Source: Desulfobacterales bacterium
GTDB taxonomy: Bacteria > Desulfobacterota > Desulfobacteria > Desulfobacterales > SURF-7
Direction: 5' to 3'
Assembly (NCBI GenBank): GCA_028277765.1
Contig: JANQFQ010000073.1
Span: forward strand, 1-64,000
DNA length: 64,000 nucleotides
The notes under the pieces are model-generated. The model saw only the letters and a list, made by a program, of their open reading frames with translations, did not search any database and was not told where the DNA came from. This document shows, piece after piece, positions 51,061 through 60,085 of the stretch; positions within the stretch are counted from its first letter, which is position 1, and every line of letters begins with the position of its first letter. A program made the translations under genes and the position numbers.

Positions 51061-52575
51061 ATGTCTTGTCTCTATTTATGTACAACTCTGATTTACGCTT
51101 CTGCCTGTACCGTAGCCGGCCTGTCGGTTATTCATTTGTTTTTTTCGGGAAGCAGACCTAAAAAAAAAATATCAGATGTTGTCACAATGTCATCCGGTTT
51201 TTTGATGGGACAGGGGATTTTCGCGAATATATGGCTGGTTATCGGACTACTCGCTCTGTTCAAAAGCGCGATTATATGGCTGCTGTTGATGCTGACTGTG
51301 GTCGTTGGGAGTTATGCGGTCAAAGATCAGTTCCGGCCGATGCTTGATGAAACGAGAAACATTTTATCACAAATAAGGGCGTTGTCATGGTTCTGGAAGA
51401 TTTTATTCGGTGTGGTGGCATCATTGACATTTTTTTACGGTATGGGGGCGATAGCACTACCGCCATCCGGAGACGCTGAAGCATTTTATATGGTTTTCCC
51501 GAAGATTATGGCCGCATCCGAACGGTTACAACCACAGCCGAATTACTATGCATTTTCCCAGGTCGGTCTGCTCGGAGAGATGCATTACGCGGCACTGATG
51601 TCCATTGGTTGTTCTGCTGCGGCCAAGTTTTTTACTTGGTTCACATCTCTTGCACTTGCCGTATTACTACTTTCATTGTGCCTGGACCTGGGGCTATCCA
51701 TAAAAGGGCTGATCATCGCATGTGTCATCCTGTTTACCTCTTCAATGTATACTCACCACATCATGGATGGAAAGGTGGATATCTATGGCGGTGCGTTCGG
51801 TCTTGCCGCATATTACTGGGCCATGCAAACAGGTCGGGAGAATCGGGGAGTAGACTGGCTTCTTCCATATATATTAACAGGCCTATTCACTGGTTTTGCC
51901 GTGGTAGCTAAATTTTCCAATATTCCCGTTATTCTCAGCGGTGTGCTGTTTATTATTATTTGGAACAATATTGCGGTTATATCTGATCTTCATCCATTTC
52001 GAAGAATACGGATAAAATATATAGCAATATCCGGCATTTTTTTTTCTATACCGGTTATTATTCATTTGGTTAAAAATGGTATTCTATTCGGCGAGCCGTT
52101 TGCACCGTTTATCTTTTTGTTTGGAGAAGGAACCCCATGGACTGACCAGGTCTGGTTTTCACCTGAAAACACAAGGTATATTCTATTGACCTATCCGATA
52201 GCCCTTGTATTTGGGATGTATCCAATGCAGGGCGGTAATATTTCAGCCCTGGTACTGGCTTTCATGCCTTTATGTTTTTTGTTAAAAAAACCTGTTTCTT
52301 TATTTCAAAACAGGCTTTTTCAGGTTTCACTGGTGGCCGTCGCTGGTCTGATCATTTGGAAAATTGTCAGGCCTTCCGTTATATCACCAAGATATATCCT
52401 TGCGACACTGCTCCTGTTTATTCCACTGGCGGCAAGATGCGCGGAAAACCTGCTGCAGAGTTTTCAAGGGTATGCTGTTTTAAAAAATATCGTCTGTTTC
52501 AGCATGATATTTTCACTTTTCATTTTTTTTATCACAGCTGGAACTATGCAGCTCAGTTCGGAAAATTCAGTATAA
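51061..52575 (+). CDS. Polytopic membrane protein, glycosyltransferase- or polymerase-like, 3' end frameshifted
   Basis: 504 residues with at least ten hydrophobic helices and the loop PPSGDAEAFYMVFPKIMAASER after about residue 135, comparable with the acidic first loop of GT-C/DUF-type membrane glycosyltransferases (Asp-x-Glu in GDAEA). A histidine pair in YTHHIMDGKVD follows in a later loop. The reading frame stops at 52575 in the middle of what looks like the last periplasmic domain. The continuation is in another frame (52545-53054), so the native protein was probably about 660 residues. It could transfer sugars from a lipid donor in the periplasm. Confidence 0.7.
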   Translation: MSCLYLCTTLIYASACTVAGLSVIHLFFSGSRPKKKISDVVTMSSGFLMGQGIFANIWLVIGLLALFKSAIIWLLLMLTVVVGSYAVKDQFRPMLDETRNILSQIRALSWFWKILFGVVASLTFFYGMGAIALPPSGDAEAFYMVFPKIMAASERLQPQPNYYAFSQVGLLGEMHYAALMSIGCSAAAKFFTWFTSLALAVLLLSLCLDLGLSIKGLIIACVILFTSSMYTHHIMDGKVDIYGGAFGLAAYYWAMQTGRENRGVDWLLPYILTGLFTGFAVVAKFSNIPVILSGVLFIIIWNNIAVISDLHPFRRIRIKYIAISGIFFSIPVIIHLVKNGILFGEPFAPFIFLFGEGTPWTDQVWFSPENTRYILLTYPIALVFGMYPMQGGNISALVLAFMPLCFLLKKPVSLFQNRLFQVSLVAVAGLIIWKIVRPSVISPRYILATLLLFIPLAARCAENLLQSFQGYAVLKNIVCFSMIFSLFIFFITAGTMQLSSENSV

Positions 52576-53054
52576 ATAAACAGGGAGCATGTCCTGGAGA
52601 AAGCGTATACTGCAGCGCTCTTGATTTCATCAATAACCTCGTTCCCGAGGGTGAAGGACGCAGAGTTTATATGGGCGGTTATTATTCATATCGGATGCGC
52701 AGCGATTTGCTTCAATGTATGCAGTGTCCGGATGACTTCAATTTCGTTTCCGAGGGCACAACCGGAGAGCGCTGGGAATTGTTTAAAACATCTGAGGAAC
52801 GATGGACAAATTTATTCTGCCGCGGTTTCAGTTTTTTATTAATACAAAAACCGTCTCATGAAACATTGCTTGATCTTTTTAATCCTGCAATGAAACCGGC
52901 GTGGATGGATGTCAAGCAGATATTTGATGATGGACACACGATTATTTACAGCCTTTGTGCTAATGAGTCCGGGCACAGCATCCAATACCGCTGTGTACAG
53001 ATAAATCCTCCTGCCTGGGATGTGGTTAAGCATAACATTCATCAATCGGGATGA
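52545..53054 (+). pseudogene. Out-of-frame C-terminal part of the preceding membrane protein gene
   Basis: This frame has convincing coding character (YAAQFGKFSINKQGACPGES, VYCSALDFINN, RRVYMGGYYSYRMRSDLL, WELFKTSEERW) but no start codon at its beginning. It takes over where the 51061 frame degenerates. Reading GGAAC-TATGCAGCTCAG with one extra base between GGAAC and TATG restores a continuous protein. A one-base deletion near 52545, or a sequencing error, is the simplest reading. As drawn, the membrane protein lacks this soluble domain of about 169 residues. Confidence 0.65.
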
Positions 53055-53094
53055 AACTTGAAATATAACAAGTCTGTTAAATGAAAGAAATGCT

Positions 53095-54291
53095 ATGCGT
53101 ATTTTGTTTGTTGCCATACCCAACAGTATTCATGTCGCCAGATGGATATCTCAGATAGCAGACCAGAGCTGGGATATCCATTTGGTTGCAAGCAATGAAT
53201 CTGCCAGAGTTCATAAATATTTTAAAGATATAACGATCCACCAGATTTTATATTTCAAGCAGGAAATTGATGCAAGTGTTAAAGTAAAAGGTTTACCAGT
53301 ACCCGGAAACAGCTGGTATGGCAGAGGAAAACGGTTTTTAAACAAAATCGATCCTCATTATCGCAGCCATCATTTAAAAAGAATTATACAGAAGATTAAG
53401 CCCGACATTATCCATTCATCTGAGATCCAGAAAGCCGGATATTTGACAGCGGATGTTTATCAGCAATTTGATCGTGATACTTTTCCATTATGGATCGTGG
53501 AAAATTGGGGCAGTGATATTTATCTGTACGGACGTCTGCCTGAACATGTGGATCGGATTAAGTATGTGATGGCTTCATGCGATTATTATCATTGTGAATG
53601 TCATCGGGATGTTGCGCTGGCAAAGGAATTCGGTTTCCAAGGGGAAGTGCTGCCGGTCTTCCCGGTTTCCGGCGGATTTGATATAAAATGGATGCGGTCT
53701 CTCATACAGGATCAGAAGACTTCAGATAGACGGTTGATCGCGCTGAAAGGATATCAAAACTGGGCGGGGCGTGCCCTATCAGGGTTACGGGCTATTGAAT
53801 TATGCGCGGATATTCTGAAGGAATATAAGATTGTCGTTTATATGGCCAATGATGATGTTATTCTTGCGGCCCGTTTGATTGCTCAATCAACAGGTTTAGA
53901 TTTTGAATTTGAATCCAATAACTGGACCCATGAGGAGATATTACGGATGCACGGAAGTGCGCGAATTTCAATCGGACTGAGCATCAGTGATGCCATCAGT
54001 ACTTCTCTTCTCGAAGCAATGATTATGGGCTCTTTCCCGATTCAATCAGACACGGGTTGTGGTGATGAATGGATTACTGACGGGGAAAATGGAATTCTTG
54101 TAGAACCTAATTCACCGGAAGAGATTGCTTCAGCGATTCGACGAACAATAGCTGATGATGAAATGGTAAACAACGCTGCAAAGATAAATATGAAACTCGC
54201 TGAAGAAAACCTGGATATATCTATTGTGAAACCTAAAGCGATTGACATGTATCAGAAGATCATGGCCCAGGGACGAGTGAAGAAGAACTAA
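53095..54291 (+). CDS. Glycosyltransferase family 4-like protein
   Basis: 398 residues. N-terminal MRILFVAIPNSIHVARWI and the inner WIVENWGSDIYLYG are typical of a GT4 subgroup. The donor-site segment is WTHEEILRMHGSARISIGLS followed by ISTSLLEAMIMGSFPIQS and an ENGILVEPNSPEEIA loop. The protein is soluble. ATG 53095 starts 40 nt after the frameshifted frame ends. Confidence 0.87.
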   Translation: MRILFVAIPNSIHVARWISQIADQSWDIHLVASNESARVHKYFKDITIHQILYFKQEIDASVKVKGLPVPGNSWYGRGKRFLNKIDPHYRSHHLKRIIQKIKPDIIHSSEIQKAGYLTADVYQQFDRDTFPLWIVENWGSDIYLYGRLPEHVDRIKYVMASCDYYHCECHRDVALAKEFGFQGEVLPVFPVSGGFDIKWMRSLIQDQKTSDRRLIALKGYQNWAGRALSGLRAIELCADILKEYKIVVYMANDDVILAARLIAQSTGLDFEFESNNWTHEEILRMHGSARISIGLSISDAISTSLLEAMIMGSFPIQSDTGCGDEWITDGENGILVEPNSPEEIASAIRRTIADDEMVNNAAKINMKLAEENLDISIVKPKAIDMYQKIMAQGRVKKN

Positions 54292-54371
54292 ATATCTTGG
54301 TTCAATGGAACCTGTTTAGAGACAAATCATTTCAACGATATTTTAACCAGAAACAACCACAGAGAGAAAAT

Positions 54372-55079
54372 ATGGAAGCATTAACAGCAATTTTACTGTG
54401 CGGCGGAAAGGGGAAACGGTTAAAGCCGTTAACTAATAACTTACCGAAACCCCTCGTGCCGGTGAATAATAAACCGCTTTTGTTTTACCTGATGAATTAT
54501 CTGTATAAAGCAGGTGTTGAAAAGTTCATCGTCTGTACAGGCTATAAAGCCGGCGCCATCGAAAAATTCATTCAAGATTATATCGAACCAGAATGGGACG
54601 TCACTTGTATCAATTCCGGTGATGTAAGCATGACAGACAGGATCATTGATGCGAGGAAGTATATATCCGGTCAGACACTCATATGTTATGGAGACACTAT
54701 CGCCAATGTAGATATCGAGGCCTTAAAGGAGGATCATAAAAAAAGCAGTGCTCTGGCGACATTAACCACATACCCTTTGCAAAGCCCGTTCGGTATTGTC
54801 AACAGTGACACTTCAGGGAAGATATCCGCGTTTGAAGAAAAACCAGTGCTTCCATACTGGATAAATATCGGTTTCATGTTATGCGAAATAGAGGTATTTG
54901 AATTTTTGGAACCTGGATCAACAATGGTAGACTTTTTAACTGAACTGGCTGGCGCAGGAAAACTTTTTGCACACCAGCATTCAGGAAGGCATATAACAGT
55001 GAACAACGAAAAAGAATGGGCATTGGCGGAAAATGAAATCGTCGGTTTTTACACAGATATGGAGGGCTATATAACATGA
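54372..55079 (+). CDS. Sugar-1-phosphate nucleotidylyltransferase
   Basis: The start is ATG 54372, which puts the pyrophosphorylase signature LLCGGKGKRLKPLTNNLPKP at the N-terminus; the extension back to 54297 has no family match. 235 residues. ICYGDTIANVDI (metal-binding Asp) and ISAFEEKPVLPYW complete the catalytic set. It activates a sugar-1-phosphate with an NTP; base and sugar are not decided by the motifs. The downstream SDR overlaps it by 4 nt, so both probably act on one nucleotide sugar. Confidence 0.87.
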   Translation: MEALTAILLCGGKGKRLKPLTNNLPKPLVPVNNKPLLFYLMNYLYKAGVEKFIVCTGYKAGAIEKFIQDYIEPEWDVTCINSGDVSMTDRIIDARKYISGQTLICYGDTIANVDIEALKEDHKKSSALATLTTYPLQSPFGIVNSDTSGKISAFEEKPVLPYWINIGFMLCEIEVFEFLEPGSTMVDFLTELAGAGKLFAHQHSGRHITVNNEKEWALAENEIVGFYTDMEGYIT

Positions 55080-56029
55080 ATTTCAGACGCTTTCTAGTTA
55101 CTGGTGGATCAGGTTTTATCGGTTCCAATCTGGTACACCGGCTGATTTCTGATGGCGTGGATGTGGCGGTGACCGTCCGGTACGGCAATGTCATGAAAAA
55201 TGAAAGGTTGCGGGACTGTTGGGATGATATTCATGTTATCGAAGCTGACTTAAGAAACCGTGGTGCTCTGACTGCAATCAATGAATTCAAACCGGAGATC
55301 ATCCTGCATCTGGCAGCGTATAATCATGTGGGGCAGAGCTTTAATCAGGTCGAGGAATGTTTTGATGTTAACGCTAAAGGCACGGCAAACCTGCTGGATG
55401 TATGCGAGGGTGTTGAAAAATTTGTTTATATCTCAACCTCGGAAGTTTATGGTTTCCAGGAAACGGTGCCGTTCATTGAGACAATGACACCCGAACCCAT
55501 GTCCCCGTATGCCATTACAAAATATGCCGGAGAATTATACTGCCGTATGAAACAAAGAATGGGCGGCAAACCTTCGATTGTTCTCTTGCGTCCGTTTAAC
55601 ACATTCGGACCGTACCAGAGTGCTAAAGCGATCATTCCCGAACTGATTATCAAATGTCTGCTGGGAAAACCCATTAAAACAACAAAGGGCGAACAGACCC
55701 GGGAATTTAATTTTGTTGACAATATTGTGGATGGTATAATTAAGGCGGCCGCTTATCCTGAAAGAATTGACGGTATTATCAATATTGCTGCAGGAGAAGA
55801 AGTGGCGATTTGTGATCTTGTCAGAAAAATAGCTGAATTGACGAACACAACGTCGGAAATCCATATTGGTGCGCTACCGTACCGGCCAAATGAAATATGG
55901 CGGATGTATGCCGACAGCACAAGGGCGCGCGAAACTTTAGGATGGGTGCCTGAGATAAAACTGGAAGAAGGACTGAAATGGACCGTTGACTGGTTTGCGA
56001 ATAATTATATTGATCAATTTAAACGATAA
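55076..56029 (+). CDS. NAD-dependent nucleotide-sugar epimerase/dehydratase
   Basis: 317 residues. GGSGFIGS, LHLAAYNHVGQSF, YISTSEVYG and SPYAITK (Tyr/Lys pair) make an extended SDR of the GDP-mannose dehydratase/epimerase group. PEIKLEEGLKWTVDWF is the normal C-terminal tail. Its overlap with the nucleotidyltransferase suggests it uses that product. 4,6-Dehydration is the likeliest reaction because of STSEVYG, but 4-epimerisation cannot be ruled out. Confidence 0.82.
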   Translation: MNFRRFLVTGGSGFIGSNLVHRLISDGVDVAVTVRYGNVMKNERLRDCWDDIHVIEADLRNRGALTAINEFKPEIILHLAAYNHVGQSFNQVEECFDVNAKGTANLLDVCEGVEKFVYISTSEVYGFQETVPFIETMTPEPMSPYAITKYAGELYCRMKQRMGGKPSIVLLRPFNTFGPYQSAKAIIPELIIKCLLGKPIKTTKGEQTREFNFVDNIVDGIIKAAAYPERIDGIINIAAGEEVAICDLVRKIAELTNTTSEIHIGALPYRPNEIWRMYADSTRARETLGWVPEIKLEEGLKWTVDWFANNYIDQFKR

Positions 56030-56070
56030 TCATCTGAGTGTCATCAACTTCATATCAAATGGTGAATTGA

Positions 56071-56991
56071 ATGGGTAAAAGAAACGTTCTGGTTTTAGGT
56101 GTAAGGGGTATGCTAGGCCACGCAGTATTTTATACGCTTAGTAAAAAAGAGGATCTTGATGTTTTTGGTACAGTACGGAACAAGGAAGAATTCAATGATT
56201 TGGAAAATGTGTTTGAATCGGACTTGATTAAAAAAACAAGGTACGATGTTGATGCGGGAAATATGGATACAATGCAAAAGGTGATTGAAGATATCAGACC
56301 AGATATTGTTATTAACTGTATTGGTTTAATAAAACAGGTAAAAGCGGGAAAGGAACCATTGCCAAACATTACACTAAATGCCCAGCTGCCGCATTTGCTT
56401 GCAAAATTCTGTGAAGCTAATGGCGCACGCATGATCCATGTAAGCACAGACTGTGTCTTTAACGGTGAAAAAGGGAATTATGTAGAAGAAGATATGCCTG
56501 ACGCTAAAGACTTTTATGGATTGACAAAATACCTTGGTGAGGTCGATTATCCCCATTGTGTAACCATAAGAACATCGATTATCGGACATGAAATCGAAAC
56601 AAATCTTGCGCTTGTGGACTGGTTTCTGTCACAGGATAATGCTGTAAAAGGTTTCACCGGGGCAATTTATACCGGCCTTCCTACTGTTGAAATCGCGGAA
56701 ATCATCCATAAATTTATAATGCCGAATCCAGAGTTGACCGGCCTTTATCATGTTTCTTCAGATCCTATTTCTAAGTATGAACTCTTGAAACTTGTTGCCG
56801 CCCAATATGAAAAGGATATCTCTATTGAACCTTACGATGAGTTTCATTGTGACCGGTCTCTTGTTTCCACACGATTTCGTGAGAAGACAGGTTATGTGCC
56901 GTCAGCTTGGCCTGAACTCGTAGCACAGTTGCATGATCATTATATCACATCAGGGCTTTATACTGCTACAAATACCATAAGCAATTGTTGA
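56071..56991 (+). CDS. RmlD-like UDP-4-keto-sugar reductase (WbvR-like)
   Basis: 306 residues, an RmlD-family reductase (VLVLGVRGMLGHAVF, NCIGLIKQ, HVSTDCVFNGEKG, FYGLTKYLGE). It lacks the extra cupin domain of Cap5F/WbjC reductases, and so matches the shorter WbvR form. The two following genes encode the partners WbvB- and WbvD-like. In the UDP-L-QuiNAc route WbvB forms the 4-keto L-arabino intermediate, WbvR reduces it to UDP-L-RhaNAc and WbvD epimerises C2. The order here is reductase, dehydratase, epimerase. Confidence 0.85.
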   Translation: MGKRNVLVLGVRGMLGHAVFYTLSKKEDLDVFGTVRNKEEFNDLENVFESDLIKKTRYDVDAGNMDTMQKVIEDIRPDIVINCIGLIKQVKAGKEPLPNITLNAQLPHLLAKFCEANGARMIHVSTDCVFNGEKGNYVEEDMPDAKDFYGLTKYLGEVDYPHCVTIRTSIIGHEIETNLALVDWFLSQDNAVKGFTGAIYTGLPTVEIAEIIHKFIMPNPELTGLYHVSSDPISKYELLKLVAAQYEKDISIEPYDEFHCDRSLVSTRFREKTGYVPSAWPELVAQLHDHYITSGLYTATNTISNC

Positions 56992-56999
56992 GGAGAATT

Positions 57000-58061
57000 A
57001 TGACGTTATTTGAGAATAAGACCGTCGTTATTACCGGAGGGACAGGTTCTCTTGGCAAGGTCCTCACACGACGCCTGTTGTCAGGCAGTGAAGGAACTCC
57101 GGAGAAAATCATCATTTTTTCACGGGATGAAGCCAAACAGCATTTTATGCGTGTTGAATACCAGCAAAAGAAAAAAGCAACGGATGAAGTGATATACAGG
57201 AATTTTCATCAACTGCTGGAGTTCAGGATCGGTGATGTACGTGATTTTCATTCTGTCTGTTCTGTCCTTCAGAACGCAGATATCGTAATTAATGCTGCTG
57301 CTTTAAAACAGGTCCCATCATGCGAGTATTTTCCGTATCAAGCTGTAATGACCAATATTGCCGGTGCGGAAAATATTGTTCGTGTTATTCGTGAGAACGA
57401 TGTGCCAGTGGAAACAGTCGTAGGTGTCTCCACTGATAAGGCGTGCAAACCTGTTAATGTAATGGGAATGACAAAGTCTATACAGGAACGGGTGTTCATC
57501 TCTGCAAACATTACCGTACCAAAGACACGTTTTATTTGCGTACGTTATGGAAATGTTCTTGCTTCTCGCGGTTCTGTCATTCCCTTATTTCATGAGCAGA
57601 TAAAAAACGGTGGGCCGGTTACAATAACGACCGAAGATATGACCCGATTTCTGCTTCCCCTTGAACGGGCAGTGGATACGATTTTTGCTGCCATGAAAGG
57701 TGCTTATCCTGGAGAGACGTATGTACCGAAAGTCGGTTCATCAAGAATTGTTGATGTAGCGAAGGCACTGATCGGGGATCGTAATATTCCAATGAAAACC
57801 ACCGGCATACGACCTGGTGAAAAGGTGCATGAAATTATGGTATCAGACGAAGAAGCCTGGCATACATATGAACGCGGTGATTATATGGCAATAAAACCGA
57901 TGCTTCCGGAACTTGTGCGAGGAGAAGATGACAAACCTCTTGAGAGAGAATACAGCTCAAAAGATACAGTGATGACATTTAAGGAAACTGTGGCATTGCT
58001 GGAAAAATATAACCTTATGGTAGAACAGGGTGTTAACGGTGAAGAGGAGTTTTTAAAATGA
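57000..58061 (+). CDS. capE: UDP-GlcNAc 4,6-dehydratase (5-inverting; CapE/WbjB/WbvB-like)
   Basis: ATG 57000 with AGGAG 4 nt upstream; the frame continues slightly upstream to a TTG without family support. 353 residues. ITGGTGSLGKVL binds NADP. NAAALKQVPSCEYFPYQAV, VSTDKACKPVNVMGMTKS and RYGNVLASRGSVIPLF are hallmark segments of the CapE/WbjB group. The catalytic region has Asp-Lys plus MGMTK instead of YxxxK, as in this family. It converts UDP-GlcNAc to UDP-2-acetamido-2,6-dideoxy-L-arabino-4-hexulose. The stop overlaps the next start by 4 nt. Confidence 0.93.
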   Translation: MTLFENKTVVITGGTGSLGKVLTRRLLSGSEGTPEKIIIFSRDEAKQHFMRVEYQQKKKATDEVIYRNFHQLLEFRIGDVRDFHSVCSVLQNADIVINAAALKQVPSCEYFPYQAVMTNIAGAENIVRVIRENDVPVETVVGVSTDKACKPVNVMGMTKSIQERVFISANITVPKTRFICVRYGNVLASRGSVIPLFHEQIKNGGPVTITTEDMTRFLLPLERAVDTIFAAMKGAYPGETYVPKVGSSRIVDVAKALIGDRNIPMKTTGIRPGEKVHEIMVSDEEAWHTYERGDYMAIKPMLPELVRGEDDKPLEREYSSKDTVMTFKETVALLEKYNLMVEQGVNGEEEFLK

Positions 58062-59143
58062 AAGTAATGACAATCCTGGGTACCCGCCCGGAAATCATCC
58101 GCTTGAGCAGAATTATCCCGGCACTTGACAGCCTTTGTGACCACGTGCTGGTGCATACGGGGCAGAATTATGACCGGACATTATATGGGGTATTCTTTGA
58201 CGAACTCGGAGTCAGACAGCCGAACCATGTGCTGGCATGCAAATCAGAAACCCTAATGGGACAGGTTGCCATTATCTTAAAAGAGAGTGAACGGATACTG
58301 GCTGATGAACAACCTGATCGGCTCCTTCTTCTTGGTGACACAAATAGCTCCCTGTCAGCAATTTCTGCCAAACGGATGGGAATACCTGTCTATCACATGG
58401 AAGCGGGTAACCGGTGCTATGATGACAGAGTGCCTGAAGAGGTGAACAGACGAATCATAGACCATTCAAGTGATATACTCATGCCGTATACTGAACGAAG
58501 CCGAGCAAATTTGCTGCGTGAGGGGATACAGGGTGAGCGTGTATATGTGACCGGCAATCCCATAAAGGAAGTGCTTGATCATTATGCGGACCAGATTGCA
58601 TCAAGCAGTGTGACAGAGAAGCTTGGCTTAAAAGATAAACAGTATTTCCTAGTGACTCTTCACCGTGAAGAGAATGTTGATGTACCGAAACGGCTGTCAT
58701 GCTACATTGAAGCATTTAACCGGTTAAGCAAGTCCTATGGCGTGCCCGTGGTCTGCAGTCTCCATCCAAGAACCAGGAATCAGCTGGATAAGCAGGGTAA
58801 AGATATTGAAAAAGGGGATGTGAGGGCCATTGAACCGCTGGGCCTTTTTGATTTTGTTCATCTCGAACAAAAGGCCATGTGTACACTGACTGATTCAGGA
58901 ACCGTACAGGAAGAGTGTTGTATTTTCCAGGTGCCGAGTGTGACCCTTAGGGATGTGACGGAACGGCCTGAAACCATTGAATCCGGAAGCAGCATATTGA
59001 GCGGATGTGAACCAGACATGATTCTTTCCTGCGTAAAGACAGCCCTGAAGCAGGGATGTGATTGGGAGCCCCCTTTGGAATATCTTGTGGAAAATGTCAG
59101 TGGGACGGTCGTGAATATTATCCTCGGTTATAAATGGAGATAG
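58058..59143 (+). CDS. UDP-HexNAc 2-epimerase (WbvD/CapG-like)
   Basis: 361 residues of the WecB fold. ILGTRPEIIRLSRII, HTGQNYDRTLYGVFF, LGDTNSSLSA, HMEAGNRCYDDRVPEEVNR and LHREENVD include the usual Asp, Glu and His residues of non-hydrolysing 2-epimerases. LTDSGTVQEECCIFQVP is the UDP-binding segment. With the capE-like and rmlD-like genes upstream it should give UDP-L-QuiNAc from UDP-L-RhaNAc, or UDP-L-FucNAc from a talo precursor. The 4-nt ATGA overlap binds it to the operon. Confidence 0.9.
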   Translation: MKVMTILGTRPEIIRLSRIIPALDSLCDHVLVHTGQNYDRTLYGVFFDELGVRQPNHVLACKSETLMGQVAIILKESERILADEQPDRLLLLGDTNSSLSAISAKRMGIPVYHMEAGNRCYDDRVPEEVNRRIIDHSSDILMPYTERSRANLLREGIQGERVYVTGNPIKEVLDHYADQIASSSVTEKLGLKDKQYFLVTLHREENVDVPKRLSCYIEAFNRLSKSYGVPVVCSLHPRTRNQLDKQGKDIEKGDVRAIEPLGLFDFVHLEQKAMCTLTDSGTVQEECCIFQVPSVTLRDVTERPETIESGSSILSGCEPDMILSCVKTALKQGCDWEPPLEYLVENVSGTVVNIILGYKWR

Positions 59144-59144
59144 G

Positions 59145-60056
59145 ATGTCATTTAAGCCAAAAGTTTCAATTGTTATTCCAGTATATAACGGTTTAAATTA
59201 CATGCGTGAAGCTATCGATAGTGCTCTTGCCCAGACATATAAAAATATTGAAACTATCGTTATAAACGACGGTTCCACGGATGACGGCAAAACAGATGAG
59301 ATCGCGAAATCATACGGTGACAAGATCCGCTATTATCATAAAGAGAATGGCGGTGTTGCTACTGCTCTGAATATGGGCATTGAGCAGATGACTGGTGACT
59401 ATTTTTCATGGCTGAGTCATGATGATGTCTATTACCCGAATAAAGTTGAAAGACAGATTCAGTATCTTTCTGAAAAAGAGAACAGAGATGTCATGCTCTT
59501 TTGTGCGAGTGAAATTATTGATGAAAACTCAAAAAAAATTAAATTATCAAGAATTAAACCCAATCTCTTAAAACATAAATATATTTCTGTCCTCTCAACT
59601 TGTATTGGCGGGTGCTCACTCCTAGTACCCAGAATATGCTTTGAAAAAGTGGGGAACTTTAACAAGGACCTCAAAACCACACAAGATATTGAAATGTGGC
59701 TGCGGATTGCAAAGGCTGGTTTTGATTTTAAATATATGCCTGATGTCCTGATCAAGTCCAGACGTCATATGGAGCAGGAAAGCATTGCCATGGAAAAAGA
59801 ACACAAAAAAAATGTTGAAACATTTTATATCTGGGCGCTTGGCTTCATCAGGGAGGAAGCGATTAGCCTGTATGATGACTTAAAAAATATACTTATCAAA
59901 AAAAAATACTACAAGACACTGAATTCTTTAATTAAGATCAAATATGAAAACAATCTATACATGAGATACAAAAGTATGTTGTTAAACAGGATAATGCTAA
60001 TACTCATCCAGATAAAGAAGAAAATATCAAGATTGCGTGGAGTAGTGTCAAGCTAG
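59145..60056 (+). CDS. Glycosyltransferase family 2 protein
   Basis: 303 residues. SIVIPVYNG, INDGSTDDGK and the acidic SWLSHDDVYYPNKVE are the GT-A signatures; TQDIEMWLRIAKAGFDFKY is the acceptor-side motif. The C-terminal tail is Lys-rich and may sit at the membrane surface. It starts 1 nt after the 2-epimerase stop, suggesting it uses the rare L-HexNAc made by that operon. Confidence 0.9.
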   Translation: MSFKPKVSIVIPVYNGLNYMREAIDSALAQTYKNIETIVINDGSTDDGKTDEIAKSYGDKIRYYHKENGGVATALNMGIEQMTGDYFSWLSHDDVYYPNKVERQIQYLSEKENRDVMLFCASEIIDENSKKIKLSRIKPNLLKHKYISVLSTCIGGCSLLVPRICFEKVGNFNKDLKTTQDIEMWLRIAKAGFDFKYMPDVLIKSRRHMEQESIAMEKEHKKNVETFYIWALGFIREEAISLYDDLKNILIKKKYYKTLNSLIKIKYENNLYMRYKSMLLNRIMLILIQIKKKISRLRGVVSS

Positions 60057-60085
60057 AAGTCCTGCATTTAAGAGAGGGTGAATTT

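Noticed and set aside
52272-52544. Upstream part of the 52272 frame read as its own gene start
   Set aside because: Before about 52545 this frame is a shadow of the membrane protein; only the later part has coding character.
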